A stretch of DNA of 64,000 nt from Sedimenticola_A sp040506895 (GTDB lineage: Bacteria; Pseudomonadota; Gammaproteobacteria; Chromatiales; Chromatiaceae), in assembly GCA_040506895.1 (NCBI GenBank), contig JBEVVY010000001.1, positions 434,001 to 498,000 on the forward strand. Direction: 5' to 3'. A model generated the notes under the pieces. The model was not told where the DNA came from. It worked only from the letters and a program-made list of their open reading frames with translations, and did no database searches. This document shows, piece after piece, positions 32,258 through 41,510 of the stretch (within the stretch, counting starts at the first letter, position 1; each line of letters opens with the position of its first letter). The translations under genes were made by a program, and so were the position numbers.

Positions 32258-33658
32258 ATGCAAGAACCGGCCTTTCCATCTGAAGCGATACCAGGCAATC
32301 AGAGCACCGATGCTCTGCGTGTGCCTCCTCACTCCATTCAGGCGGAACAGTCTGTGCTCGGCGGCCTGATGCTGGACAACGCCGCCTGGGACCAGATTGC
32401 TGACCGGGTAGCGGAAGTGGATTTCTATCGCCGAGAGCACCGCCTGGTGTTCCGGGCCGTCGAATCCCTGGCCGAACAGAGCCAGCCCTTCGACGTCATC
32501 ACCCTCTCCGAGGAGCTGGAGCGCCACGGTCAGCTGGAAGACGCTGGCGGACTCGCCTACCTGGGCAGCCTGGCGAAGGATACGCCCAGTGCGGCCAATA
32601 TCCGCTCATACGCCGATATCGTGCGCGAGCATTCGGTGATGCGCCAGTTGATCTCCGTGGGCACCGAGATTGCCGACAGCGGCTTCCAGCCCGAGGGGCG
32701 CAAGAGTACCGAACTGCTGGACGACGCCGAACGCAAGGTGTTCGAGATCGCCGAGCAGGGCACTCGTGGCAAGGGGGGATTCGAGTCCATCAAGTCCCTG
32801 CTCACCAAGGCGGTGGACAAGATCGAGACCCTGTTCGAACAGGACGAGCCGATCACCGGCCTGAGTACCGGGTTCAGCGACCTTGACGGTATGACCTCGG
32901 GCCTGCAGCCCGCCGACCTGATCATCGTCGCCGGCCGCCCCTCCATGGGTAAGACCACCTTTTCCATGAACATCGCCGAGAACGTCGCCATCAACAGCGG
33001 CAAACCGGTGGCGGTGTTCAGTATGGAGATGCCGGGTGAGGCCCTCTCCATGCGCATGATGTCCTCCCTCGGCCGTATCGACCAGCACCGGGTGCGTACC
33101 GGCAAGCTGGAGGACGACGAATGGCCCCGCCTCACCTCCGCGGTGAGCATCCTGGCCGAGGCCAAGCTATTCATCGACGACACGCCGGCTCTCAGCCCAA
33201 CGGAAGTTCGCGCCAGGTCACGCCGCCTGATGCGTGAGCACGGTGAACTGGGGCTGATCATGATCGACTACCTGCAGTTGATGCAGGCACCGGGACTGGC
33301 CGAAAACCGCACCAACGAGATCTCGGCGATCTCCCGCTCCCTCAAGGCGCTCGCAAAAGAGCTCAACGTGCCGGTGATCGCACTCTCGCAGCTCAACCGA
33401 AGCCTGGAGCAGCGTACCAACAAGCGGCCCATCATGTCGGACCTGCGTGAGTCGGGCGCCATCGAGCAGGATGCGGATATCGTCATCTTCATCTACCGTG
33501 ACGAGGTGTACAACGAGGACAGCCCGGACAAGGGGATGGCCGAGATCATCATCGGCAAGCAGCGTAACGGCCCTATCGGATCCGTCAAGCTCACCTTCCT
33601 GGGGCGCTACACAAAGTTTGAAAACTACATCGACGATGTCTACAGGGATGACTACTGA
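32258..33658 (+). CDS. dnaB: Replicative DNA helicase DnaB
   Basis: A 466-residue hexameric helicase. The N-terminal domain has VPPHSIQAEQSVLGGLMLD; the RecA-like motor has Walker A GRPSMGKTTF near residue 226, Walker B LGLIMIDYLQLM, then LNVPVIALSQLNRSLEQR and the arginine-finger region DLRESGAIEQDADIVIF. It unwinds DNA at the replication fork and loads primase. ATG 32258 matches the usual N terminus; an upstream in-frame ATG at 32180 would lie inside the palindromic repeat and is rejected. No inteins are seen. Confidence 0.96.
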   Translation: MQEPAFPSEAIPGNQSTDALRVPPHSIQAEQSVLGGLMLDNAAWDQIADRVAEVDFYRREHRLVFRAVESLAEQSQPFDVITLSEELERHGQLEDAGGLAYLGSLAKDTPSAANIRSYADIVREHSVMRQLISVGTEIADSGFQPEGRKSTELLDDAERKVFEIAEQGTRGKGGFESIKSLLTKAVDKIETLFEQDEPITGLSTGFSDLDGMTSGLQPADLIIVAGRPSMGKTTFSMNIAENVAINSGKPVAVFSMEMPGEALSMRMMSSLGRIDQHRVRTGKLEDDEWPRLTSAVSILAEAKLFIDDTPALSPTEVRARSRRLMREHGELGLIMIDYLQLMQAPGLAENRTNEISAISRSLKALAKELNVPVIALSQLNRSLEQRTNKRPIMSDLRESGAIEQDADIVIFIYRDEVYNEDSPDKGMAEIIIGKQRNGPIGSVKLTFLGRYTKFENYIDDVYRDDY

Positions 33659-33700
33659 TCCCTTTCGCCATCCCTATCCAGGCATGATCAGGATCCGTTG

Positions 33701-34789
33701 ATGCGACCCCGCGCCCTGATCGACACCACTGCACTCTCCCACAATCTCGCACGGGTACGCGAAGCCGCTCCCGATCACCGGATCTACGCGGTGATCAAGT
33801 CCAACGGTTACGGCCACGGCGTATTGCGTGCCGCCCGGGGACTTGCCGATGCCGACGGCTTTGCGGTGGCCAGGGTGCACGAGGGCCTGGAGTTGCGTCG
33901 TGCAGGGATCGACAAGCCGATCCTGGTGCTGGGCGGGGCGGTCTCCAGCCGGGAGCTGATCGAGGCCGCCGGGAACAGCCTGGAACTGATGGTGCACCAC
34001 CTGGACCAGCTGACGCTTCTCGAGAACCATGACAGCTCACAACCGGTGCGCTGCTGGCTCAAGGTGGACAGCGGCATGCATCGCCTCGGTTTCCTGCCTG
34101 AAGAGGCCGAGGAGGCGTGGCATCGCCTCTGTGCACTCCCATCGGTGCTGGGCGAGGTGCGCCTGGCCACCCACCTGGCCAATGCCGACGATCTCTCCGA
34201 CAGCACCACCTTTTCCCAACTGGAGAGATTCAGACCACTGGCGGAGAAGCTGGGTGTGGAGAGCAGTGTCGCCAACTCCGCCGGTATCCTCGGCTGGCCC
34301 GACAGTCACGGCGACTGGGTACGCCCCGGCATCATGCTCTATGGCGCATCTCCCTTTCTCGGGGGCAGTGCGGAGAAAGATGGCCTGAAACCGGTGATGA
34401 CCCTGGAGACCCGGCTGATGGCGGTCAACCATCTGCCCGCAGGTTCACCGGTGGGTTACGGCGGTACCTGGAAATGTCCCGAGGCGATGCCGGTGGGCGT
34501 GGCAGCCATCGGTTACGGCGACGGCTATCCCCGCCATGCACCATCGGGTACCCCGGTGCTCGTCAACGGCCAGCGGGTATCCCTGGTGGGACGGGTCTCC
34601 ATGGATATGATCACCCTGGACCTGCGCAGCCAGCCCGATGCCGGTGTGGGGGACAGGGTGACGCTCTGGGGCGAGGGGTTGCCGGTAGACGAGATCGCGA
34701 CCCAGGCCGGGACCATCGCCTACGAGCTCTTCTGCGGTGTCACGGGGCGGGTCGAGTTCATCGAGAAGGACAGAGAGGGCGATGGCTAA
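33701..34789 (+). CDS. alr: Alanine racemase
   Basis: A 362-residue PLP enzyme that makes D-alanine for peptidoglycan. The PLP lysine is K33 in YAVIKSNGYGHG. WLKVDSGMHRLGF, VGYGGTW, the catalytic tyrosine segment AAIGYGDGYPRHAP and GRVSMDMITLDL follow. ATG 33701 has AGGA about 7 bases upstream. The gene lies 42 bp after dnaB, a conserved neighbourhood, and overlaps radA by 8 bases. Confidence 0.95.
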   Translation: MRPRALIDTTALSHNLARVREAAPDHRIYAVIKSNGYGHGVLRAARGLADADGFAVARVHEGLELRRAGIDKPILVLGGAVSSRELIEAAGNSLELMVHHLDQLTLLENHDSSQPVRCWLKVDSGMHRLGFLPEEAEEAWHRLCALPSVLGEVRLATHLANADDLSDSTTFSQLERFRPLAEKLGVESSVANSAGILGWPDSHGDWVRPGIMLYGASPFLGGSAEKDGLKPVMTLETRLMAVNHLPAGSPVGYGGTWKCPEAMPVGVAAIGYGDGYPRHAPSGTPVLVNGQRVSLVGRVSMDMITLDLRSQPDAGVGDRVTLWGEGLPVDEIATQAGTIAYELFCGVTGRVEFIEKDREGDG

Positions 34790-36152
34790 GAGCGCCAAGA
34801 ACATCTACAGCTGCAGCGCCTGTGGCGGGCAGTTCCCCAAGTGGGCGGGTCAGTGTCCCGATTGCCAGGCCTGGAACACCCTGGAGGAGGCCGTGGCGCC
34901 CCAGGTCGGCAATCGCGGCAGCCGCTTTGCCGGTTACGCCGGCGATGCCAACCAGGCCCGGGTACGTACCCTGTCGGAGGTCCAGGCCGAGGTGCGCAAC
35001 GGTGAGCCCACAGGGACCGGCGAACTGGACCGTGTACTCGGCGGAGGGCTGGTACCCGGCTCGGTGGTACTGATCGGCGGTGACCCCGGTATCGGTAAAT
35101 CGACCCTGCTGGTTCAGACCCTGGCGGATTTCTCCAGCCGGCTGGCCACCCTCTATGTGAGCGGCGAGGAGTCCCCCGGGCAGATCAGCCTGCGGGCCCA
35201 GCGCCTCGGCCTGCCGCGAGACGACCTGAAGCTGCTCTCCGAAACCTGCGTCGAGCGGATACTGGCCGTGGCGGGTCAGGAGAAGCCATCGGTGATGGTC
35301 ATAGACTCCATCCAGACCATCTATACCGAACAGCTCCAGTCCGCCCCCGGTTCCGTGGCCCAGGTGCGTGAATCCGCCGCCCAGCTGGTGCGCTTCGCCA
35401 AGCAGACCAATACCGCGGTGATACTGGTGGGTCATGTGACCAAGGAGGGCGCCCTGGCCGGTCCCCGGGTGCTGGAGCACATGGTGGACACGGTGCTCTA
35501 CTTCGAGGGCGATTCGGGCTCCCAGTTCCGGCTGATCAGGACCATCAAGAACCGCTTTGGTGCGGTCAACGAGCTTGGCGTGTTCGCCATGACCGACAAG
35601 GGTCTCAAGGAGGTGAGCAACCCCTCGGCGATCTTTCTCTCCCGCCACGGTGACGAGGATGTCTCCGGCAGCAGTATCCTGGTCACCCGCGAGGGGAGCC
35701 GGCCGTTGCTGGTGGAGGTGCAGGCGCTGGTGGACGAAAGCCCCCTGGCCAATCCCCGCAGGGTGACCCTCGGGCTGGAACAGAACCGCCTCTCCATGCT
35801 GCTGGCGGTACTGCACCGCCACTGCGGAATCGCCATGTTCGACCAGGATGTCTATGTCAACGTGGTGGGTGGCGTGCGGATCACCGAGACCGCCGCCGAT
35901 CTCACGGTGCTGTTGTCGGTGCTCTCAAGTTTCAGGGACAGGACGGTGCCCAGGGACCTGGTGGCATTTGGCGAGGTGGGCCTTGCAGGCGAGATACGCC
36001 CGGTACCCAATGGCCAGGACCGCCTCAGGGAGGCGGCCAAGCACGGCTTCAGCCGGGCAGTGGTGCCGCGCAAGAACGCCCCCAAAAAGCCCATCGACGG
36101 TCTTGAGGTGATTGCCGTGGACCGGCTGGCCGATGCGCTGGACGTGGTGTAG
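34782..36152 (+). CDS. radA: DNA repair protein RadA
   Basis: A 456-residue RecA-like branch-migration ATPase. The N-terminal zinc finger is CSACGGQFPKWAGQCPDC, Walker A is GGDPGIGKST, and the RadA-specific KNRFG motif appears in IKNRFGAVNELGVF. The C-terminal Lon-like domain includes DLVAFGEVGLAGEIRPV. The protein acts in recombinational repair and cytoplasmic DNA damage tolerance. ATG 34782 overlaps the alr stop (ATGGCTAA), showing translational coupling. Confidence 0.96.
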   Translation: MAKSAKNIYSCSACGGQFPKWAGQCPDCQAWNTLEEAVAPQVGNRGSRFAGYAGDANQARVRTLSEVQAEVRNGEPTGTGELDRVLGGGLVPGSVVLIGGDPGIGKSTLLVQTLADFSSRLATLYVSGEESPGQISLRAQRLGLPRDDLKLLSETCVERILAVAGQEKPSVMVIDSIQTIYTEQLQSAPGSVAQVRESAAQLVRFAKQTNTAVILVGHVTKEGALAGPRVLEHMVDTVLYFEGDSGSQFRLIRTIKNRFGAVNELGVFAMTDKGLKEVSNPSAIFLSRHGDEDVSGSSILVTREGSRPLLVEVQALVDESPLANPRRVTLGLEQNRLSMLLAVLHRHCGIAMFDQDVYVNVVGGVRITETAADLTVLLSVLSSFRDRTVPRDLVAFGEVGLAGEIRPVPNGQDRLREAAKHGFSRAVVPRKNAPKKPIDGLEVIAVDRLADALDVV

Positions 36153-36303
36153 GAACCCGGTGTCCTGCGTGCCCGGCACGACCTCATTCAGACAAGCCGT
36201 CATCCCCGCATGACCTCATCCGGATACACCGTCATCCCGGCGCCGGGATCCAGTAAAGGTTGGTTCCGGATCCTGGTATGCACCAGAATGACAAGCGTGC
36301 AGA

Positions 36304-36672
36304 TCAACCCAGGGCAACCAGCTCCCGCTGCAGCAGCTCGTCGTCATCCAGGTTGAGTTCGATCAACCGGCGCAGGCGGCTGATACTTTCGACGTCGATA
36401 TGGGTGCACTGCAGGCCGATGCGCCCTGTCTGGATGTGGGCGATGACCGTTTTCATATGAATGGAGACCTTGTCGTCATCGAGAACCACCTCGACCTCCA
36501 GTGGAGTACCCACCTCCAGGGTGTGATCCTCGGGCAGAGAGAGCAGGGCTCCCTTCAGGGAGATATCGATCAGCCTGGAATCGGCGCTGATACCGGGGCC
36601 CGTGATATGGGCGGGTGCATCGAACACCAGGCGGCGGAAGCGGCGCCGTTCCTCTGTCTGCCTCTCTGTCAC
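36304..36672 (-). CDS. PilZ domain c-di-GMP-binding protein
   Basis: A 123-residue protein that is almost entirely one PilZ domain. The c-di-GMP contacts RRRFRR (R-x-x-x-R) near the N terminus and DISLKG (D-x-S-x-x-G) are both present, followed by strands GTPLEVEVVL and GLQCTHID. GTG 36672 is chosen because GAGGAA lies 5 bases upstream; the frame can be extended to an ATG at 36708 without a ribosome site. It probably links c-di-GMP to motility or polysaccharide production. The upstream 150 bp after radA contain CGTCATCCCGGCGCCGGGATC-like palindromic sequence. Confidence 0.88.
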   Translation of the reverse strand: MTERQTEERRRFRRLVFDAPAHITGPGISADSRLIDISLKGALLSLPEDHTLEVGTPLEVEVVLDDDKVSIHMKTVIAHIQTGRIGLQCTHIDVESISRLRRLIELNLDDDELLQRELVALG

Positions 36673-36826
36673 TTGGGTTCCTCGGTCAGGGGAAGAAGAA
36701 ACTTCCATCCAAGTATATGACATTACCTACACGGCGCCATAATGGGCGATGGCTGGTCGCAAAGAAAGGATCAGGTTGCGGCATGTCACCCTGTTCGGGG
36801 TGACTGCCTTCAGGGGAGGGTGGTGA

Positions 36827-37507
36827 TCAGCCGGCTGCCCGGGTGATCGACTCTTCGTGAAAGCGCATCTTTACCGGACCCGACTGGATGATGTCTCCCT
36901 CCTTGAGCCTGGTGCTGCGCTCTCCTATGGAGCGGCCATTCACTAGGGGGGCTGTCTCTCCCTCCAGGTGGGAGAGGTAGTAACCGTCATCGCGGTGGGC
37001 GATCACGGCACATTCGTCGGGCCGCATGGTGAGGCGCATCAGGGAGCGCTGCAGGCGCAGTATCTTGCCCACATGCCTACCGGTCAGCACCTGTATGCAG
37101 CCGCTGGGCAGGGTGTCGATGGTTTTCACCAGGCTGTCGAGGGCGGTCGATTTTCCATCGGCCGCTTCATGGGTCTCCTGTCCTGAGACCGCTGCAGCTT
37201 TTCTGAACTGCAGTTTTACCGCGCTGGTGGAGTAGCCGAGGATATGCCTGCCGATCTTGATCAGGTCGCCATGCTCGAGGGCGTGTTCCCGCGCGGGTTC
37301 ATTGTTGACCAGCACTTCCGCGTCACCCTGGGCGGGGATGATCATGAATCTCTCCCCGTCGCGGTAGATGAGGGCATGCTCATAAGCCACGGCAGGGTCG
37401 TCGATCACGAGATTGCATTCACTGCTGCGCCCGATCAGGGTCTCACTCTCATCCAGAGGGTGGACGTTCACGGTGCGGCTTTCATAGAACAGCGTCAGCT
37501 TGGCCAT
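36827..37507 (-). CDS. FHA domain protein (two FHA-like domains)
   Basis: A 226-residue protein. The N-terminal FHA domain shows LIGRSSECNLVIDDPAVAYEHALI and then NNEPAREHALEHGD. A linker of about 40 residues leads to a second, weaker FHA-like domain (LMRLTMRPDECAVIAHRDDGYYL, LVNGRSIGER). FHA domains bind phosphothreonine peptides, so this is a cytoplasmic adaptor for Ser/Thr phosphorylation; no kinase is nearby. ATG 37507 (MAKLTLFYESR) is preferred; a GTG four codons upstream is possible. It lies between the PilZ gene and the CorC-like gene on the same strand. Confidence 0.85.
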   Translation of the reverse strand: MAKLTLFYESRTVNVHPLDESETLIGRSSECNLVIDDPAVAYEHALIYRDGERFMIIPAQGDAEVLVNNEPAREHALEHGDLIKIGRHILGYSTSAVKLQFRKAAAVSGQETHEAADGKSTALDSLVKTIDTLPSGCIQVLTGRHVGKILRLQRSLMRLTMRPDECAVIAHRDDGYYLSHLEGETAPLVNGRSIGERSTRLKEGDIIQSGPVKMRFHEESITRAAG

Positions 37508-37690
37508 CTGGTTGCTCACTTCAAGCGGTTGGGTGGGAATAATCCACCCATAATCAATAATTCAATTTAGGTTATCTGTATAACACTCCAAAATATAACA
37601 TATTTTTACTTTTTGGTATGAAAAATATGTCATGAAAACCCGGCTCGGCTGAAACAGAGCCTGGTGAGAGGGAGCAGGGGGTCGTTGAGG

Positions 37691-38974
37691 TTAGCGGGGA
37701 TTGGGCCTGGTCGGTTTGTGCCGCTTGGGTTGCAGACGGATGGTACGTACGGCGTTGTCCTGGGTCTGAAGAATCTCCACGGGATATCCTTCCAGCAGCA
37801 GGCTGGTACCCGGTTCGGGGATCGTCTCCAGGTACTCGATGATGAGACCGTTGATTGTACGGGGGCCGTCGGTGGGAAGCTTCCAGTGGAAGGTACGTAC
37901 CAGCTCCTTGACGTTGGCATTGCCGGCCACCAGGTAGGTGCCATCCTCCTGGGGCTGGACATCCTGGATGCTGTCCTGGGGGTCGGTGGTGAACTCACCG
38001 ACAATCTCTTCCAGCAGGTCGGCCAGGGTGATCATGCCCAGCAGGTCACCGTACTCGTCCACCACCAGGCCCATGCGTGCCTTCTTGCGCTGGAAGTAGA
38101 GCAACTGGGTGTTCAATGGTGTGCCTTCGGGGATGAAGTAGGGCGGGTCGCAGATCTCGCGAATCATCTCCTTGGTCAGCTCACCCTGGGCAAGTGCGTA
38201 CATCGCCTTGCGCAGATGTATGATGCCGACGATGTGATCGATTCCATCGTCGAATACCGGCAGGCGTGTGTACTGGCTGTTCTCCAGCTGGCGGATGATC
38301 TCCTCCAGGGGCTCTTCCAGGTCGATGCCGTCGACCTCGATGCGGGGCACCATGATGTCCTCGACCTCGGCCTTCTCCAGGTCGAGGATACTGAGCAGCA
38401 TCTTCTGGTGCTTCTTGGGGATCATGGCGCCGGCCTCCATCACCACCGTGCGCAGCTCCTCCTGGCTGAGAACCTGGCCGTCGGAGTCCTCTGGCGAGAC
38501 GCCAAGGCGTTTCAACAGGGCGTTGGCGATTCCGTTCACGACCCATACCAGTGGATAGAGTATCTTCAACAGCGGTCCGTACACGAAAGCGGCCGGAAAG
38601 GCGAGTCGCTCGGGATGCAGCGCAGCCAGGGTCTTTGGTGCCACCTCCGCAAAGATCAGGATCACCAGGGTCAGCAGGCCCGCGGCGATGGCGATGGCGC
38701 CTTCACCACCGAGGCGCAGGGCAATGACCGTGGCCAGTGACGAGGCCAGGATATTCACGAAGTTGTTGCCCAGCAGGATCAGGCCGATCAGCCGGTCAGG
38801 ACGGCCCAGCAGTTTTTCCGCGCGCAAGGCGCCGCGGTGGCCATCCTTTGCAAGATGCCTCAACCGGTAGCGGTTCAGGGTCATGAGTGCTGTCTCGGAG
38901 CCGGAAAAGAAAGCTGAGAGAAGGATCAGTAGGGCAAGTACGCCAAACAGCATACCTGTGGGGATATCGCTCAA
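37691..38974 (-). CDS. HlyC/CorC-family membrane protein (DUF21-CBS-CorC)
   Basis: A 427-residue inner membrane protein. The N-terminal CNNM/DUF21 domain has three to four helices (LLILLSAFFSGSETALMTLN; IFAEVAPKTLAALHPERLA). Paired CBS domains lie at about residues 210-330 (VEDIMVPRIEVDGIDL; GLVVDEYGDLLGMITLADLL) and a CorC_HlyC domain at the end. Relatives (YfjD/YtfL type) are linked to magnesium or cobalt efflux. The frame starts with TTG 38974, which has AAAGG about 10 bases upstream; an ATG seven codons in is the alternative. Confidence 0.9.
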   Translation of the reverse strand: MSDIPTGMLFGVLALLILLSAFFSGSETALMTLNRYRLRHLAKDGHRGALRAEKLLGRPDRLIGLILLGNNFVNILASSLATVIALRLGGEGAIAIAAGLLTLVILIFAEVAPKTLAALHPERLAFPAAFVYGPLLKILYPLVWVVNGIANALLKRLGVSPEDSDGQVLSQEELRTVVMEAGAMIPKKHQKMLLSILDLEKAEVEDIMVPRIEVDGIDLEEPLEEIIRQLENSQYTRLPVFDDGIDHIVGIIHLRKAMYALAQGELTKEMIREICDPPYFIPEGTPLNTQLLYFQRKKARMGLVVDEYGDLLGMITLADLLEEIVGEFTTDPQDSIQDVQPQEDGTYLVAGNANVKELVRTFHWKLPTDGPRTINGLIIEYLETIPEPGTSLLLEGYPVEILQTQDNAVRTIRLQPKRHKPTRPNPR

Positions 38975-39076
38975 AAGGGGGGCCTTTCATTTATAAACTC
39001 AACACCCCTTTCTAAGGCTCGGCAGGCGTCATGTCAAGTTGCATGCTAAATTGTAGTTCCCGGTTACCGGAATACT

Positions 39077-39664
39077 ATGGAGATGGATGGGACGATGCAG
39101 AAATACCTGGGTGACGGACTGGTCTACGAGGCACAACTGCCCCTTGCCTGTGAAGTGGTTTCTGAGGATGACATAACAGATCGGCTGCAGGGAGCGTCAG
39201 ATCGCAACCAGCGTCTGTTGCAGTGTCTGATTGCACTGGATGAGCGAGGCAAGGAGTCCCTGGATGAAGATGACGAACGTTCGGCTGAACTGATGAGGCT
39301 GGAAGCCAAGGTGGATATGCTGCTTGAACTGGTCTCCGGGCTGGTACAGCAGAACGAGTCGGTGGGCGAGAGCGTCAATCTCAAACTGGGAGCGGAAGGG
39401 GTAGGCTGGGAGATCTCGGAATCCCCGTTCTCCATCGGTCAGCAGGTCTGGATCTACCTCCAACTGGACAGGCGTCTTTCCCAGGCACTGAAACTGCCCG
39501 CCATCATCAGCGAGATCTCGCAACAGGAGGATGGCCGTTGGCTCTACGCCTCCTTTCTGGACCAGGGGGAGCGGTTCTCCGACTTGCTGCAGAAGGTGAT
39601 CTTCAGGCACCACCGCCGGCAGGTGGCCCTGCTGAGGGCAGGGCAGAAGCAGGGAGAGGAGTAG
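39077..39664 (+). CDS. PilZ-like flagellar-associated protein
   Basis: A 195-residue cytoplasmic protein. It begins QKYLGDGLVYEAQLPL, followed by a helical, acidic region (about 30-90) and a C-terminal beta domain (EISESPFSIGQQVWIYLQLD, GRWLYASFLDQGERFSDLL). The arrangement resembles PilZ proteins encoded just before fleQ in related bacteria. Canonical R-x-x-x-R and D-x-S-x-x-G residues are not obvious, so c-di-GMP binding is doubtful. Start choice among ATGs at 39077, 39083 and 39095 is uncertain. It may couple to FleQ or the flagellar motor. Confidence 0.7.
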   Translation: MEMDGTMQKYLGDGLVYEAQLPLACEVVSEDDITDRLQGASDRNQRLLQCLIALDERGKESLDEDDERSAELMRLEAKVDMLLELVSGLVQQNESVGESVNLKLGAEGVGWEISESPFSIGQQVWIYLQLDRRLSQALKLPAIISEISQQEDGRWLYASFLDQGERFSDLLQKVIFRHHRRQVALLRAGQKQGEE

Positions 39665-39785
39665 GCGCAGACTTGCGATACCCGGCAGCCGGACAGCCGG
39701 CCCATGTCCCTGGTCGGCCCCACCTTGATCGAAGAGTAGAAAATTCTTTTACAATCAATATGCATCCGGAACTGGACCGGGGAAT

Positions 39786-39799
39786 GTCACATTTTTGAC
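39786..39799 (+). promoter_or_regulatory. Putative FleQ operator upstream of fleQ
   Basis: GTCACATTTTTGAC fits the published FleQ consensus GTCaNTAAAtTGAC in its outer GTC...GAC half-sites and 14-bp length. It lies about 140 bp before fleQ, suggesting autoregulation. The remainder of the 271-bp gap is AT-rich with no other clear site. Confidence 0.5.
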
Positions 39800-39935
39800 A
39801 TCGTCTCCCGGTAATGATTAACATCTCGTAAGCGGAGCAATACACGGTTCCGAAATAACAAAATAATTACCATGCCCCGGCGTAGGCGGGGCTTGGCCAC
39901 AAATCGGAATTCCGGACCCGGGAGAGGCCTTTCAC

Positions 39936-41375
39936 ATGTTGCACAGCGGTTGCATTCTATTGCTGGATGCGGATCAGGATCGGGTCGAGTATCTTCGGCA
40001 TATCTTCGACTTTCTCGAGTTCGAATTCGATGTCGCCAAGAGTTTCAGCGACCTGAGGAAGAAGCTTCAAAAGCAGGATGATGCGACCTGTTTCTCGGTC
40101 TTTCACGGGCCGGATCTCTCCAAGGGCGACAGGGACAAACTGGTCGCGTTGGTGGATCAGCAGGAGTTCAAGCCAGCGCTGTTCCGTATCGCTGAAAATG
40201 GCGAGGTTGTCAAAGAGGAGCAGGGTGAAAGCCCCTATACCGGCGTGCTCCAGCTCCCGGTGCGTTACGAAGCGCTCAACCAGCAGCTGCACAAGGCCCA
40301 GGTCTATCACGAGCACCAGCTGGCCGAGCGGGGTGGTCTGCGCCCACTGGAGCTGTTCCGCAGTCTCTCGGGTAGCAGTCGCGCAACCCGCCACATCAAC
40401 CAGATGATCGAGCAGGTGGCCAATACCGACGCCACGGTACTGGTGCTCGGTGAGTCGGGTACCGGCAAGGAGGTGGTTGCCCGCAAGCTGCACTACAACT
40501 CAGCCCGGCGGGGCAAGGCATTCGTGCCGGTCAATTGCGGGGCGATCCCCGCCGACCTGCTGGAGAGCGAGCTGTTCGGTCATGAAAAGGGGGCCTTCAC
40601 CGGTGCCATCAGTACCCGCCAGGGCCGTTTCGAACTGGCAGAGGGGGGGACGCTGTTTCTCGACGAGATCGGCGACATGAGCATGCCCATGCAGGTGAAG
40701 CTGTTGCGTGTCCTGCAGGAGCGGACTTTCGAACGGGTCGGCAGCAGCAAGACCATGCATTGTGATGTACGCATCATCGCTGCCACCCATCGCAATCTCG
40801 AAGAGGCGATCAAGCAGGAGAAGTTCCGCGAGGATCTCTTCTATCGACTCAACGTCTTTCCCATCGACATGCCGCCCCTGCGCGAGCGCACCGAGGATAT
40901 CCCGGTGCTGGTAAACGACCTGATTTCGCGTATCGAAAAAGAGAAGCGCGGTTCGGTGAGATTGACACCGGGTTCCGTCGCCGCACTGACCCAGTACAAC
41001 TGGCCGGGTAACGTCAGGGAGCTGGCCAACCTGATCGAGCGACTGGCCATCCTCTATCCCTACGGGGTGGTGGATATCAAAGATCTGCCTGAGAAATTCA
41101 GGGCCGGTTATACCGGTGCCCTGGAGTCATTGGAGGAGTCACCCCGCATCAGCATCGAGGGTGAAGAGTCCCAGCAGCCTGCCAACGTTTCCCGCCTGCC
41201 CCACGAGGGGATCGACCTCAAGGCCCACCTCAGTGCCATGGAGCTCGACCTGATCCAGCAGGCCCTCGATGAATCCGATGGAGTGGTGGCCCATGCCGCC
41301 AAGCGTCTCAAGATGCGCCGCACCACCCTGGTGGAGAAGATGCGGAAATATGGCCTGCAACGGGCCCAGGACTAG
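39936..41375 (+). CDS. fleQ: Flagellar master regulator FleQ (FlrA)
   Basis: A 479-residue sigma-54 activator. Residues 1-120 are the FleQ-type degenerate receiver (GCILLLDADQDRVEYLRHIF). The AAA+ domain has LGESGTGKEVVARKLH near residue 172, GHEKGAFTGA near 217 and LFLDEIGDM. The C terminus is a Fis-type helix-turn-helix (VVAHAAKRLKMRRTTLVEKM). FleQ switches on class II flagellar genes and, in pseudomonads, also regulates exopolysaccharide in response to c-di-GMP. GGGAGAGG precedes ATG 39936. It is followed by fleS-fleR under a sigma-54 promoter, the expected cascade. Confidence 0.94.
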   Translation: MLHSGCILLLDADQDRVEYLRHIFDFLEFEFDVAKSFSDLRKKLQKQDDATCFSVFHGPDLSKGDRDKLVALVDQQEFKPALFRIAENGEVVKEEQGESPYTGVLQLPVRYEALNQQLHKAQVYHEHQLAERGGLRPLELFRSLSGSSRATRHINQMIEQVANTDATVLVLGESGTGKEVVARKLHYNSARRGKAFVPVNCGAIPADLLESELFGHEKGAFTGAISTRQGRFELAEGGTLFLDEIGDMSMPMQVKLLRVLQERTFERVGSSKTMHCDVRIIAATHRNLEEAIKQEKFREDLFYRLNVFPIDMPPLRERTEDIPVLVNDLISRIEKEKRGSVRLTPGSVAALTQYNWPGNVRELANLIERLAILYPYGVVDIKDLPEKFRAGYTGALESLEESPRISIEGEESQQPANVSRLPHEGIDLKAHLSAMELDLIQQALDESDGVVAHAAKRLKMRRTTLVEKMRKYGLQRAQD

Positions 41376-41440
41376 ACGGGAATTTGACGTGGTCCGTGTA
41401 TTGGTTCCGTAACCCATTGAAAATAAAAGATATAGTATTT

Positions 41441-41457
41441 TTGGCTCACATTTTGCA
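41441..41457 (+). promoter_or_regulatory. Sigma-54 promoter of fleSR
   Basis: TTGGCTCACATTTTGCA: GG at 41443-41444, GC at 41455-41456, 10 bases between; 54 bp before the fleS start. FleQ is the likely activator. Confidence 0.85.
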
Positions 41458-41510
41458 AATCTCACTGCAACGGCCTGAAAAGGTCAAAGCTATGGCAATG
41501 GGATGTGCAG

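Noticed and set aside
34758..35822. 354-codon minus-strand open frame
   Set aside because: Antisense shadow of radA, which has full motif support.
36785..36804. GTCACCC...GGGTGAC hairpin between the PilZ and FHA genes
   Set aside because: Short stem without a T tract; no regulatory role can be supported.
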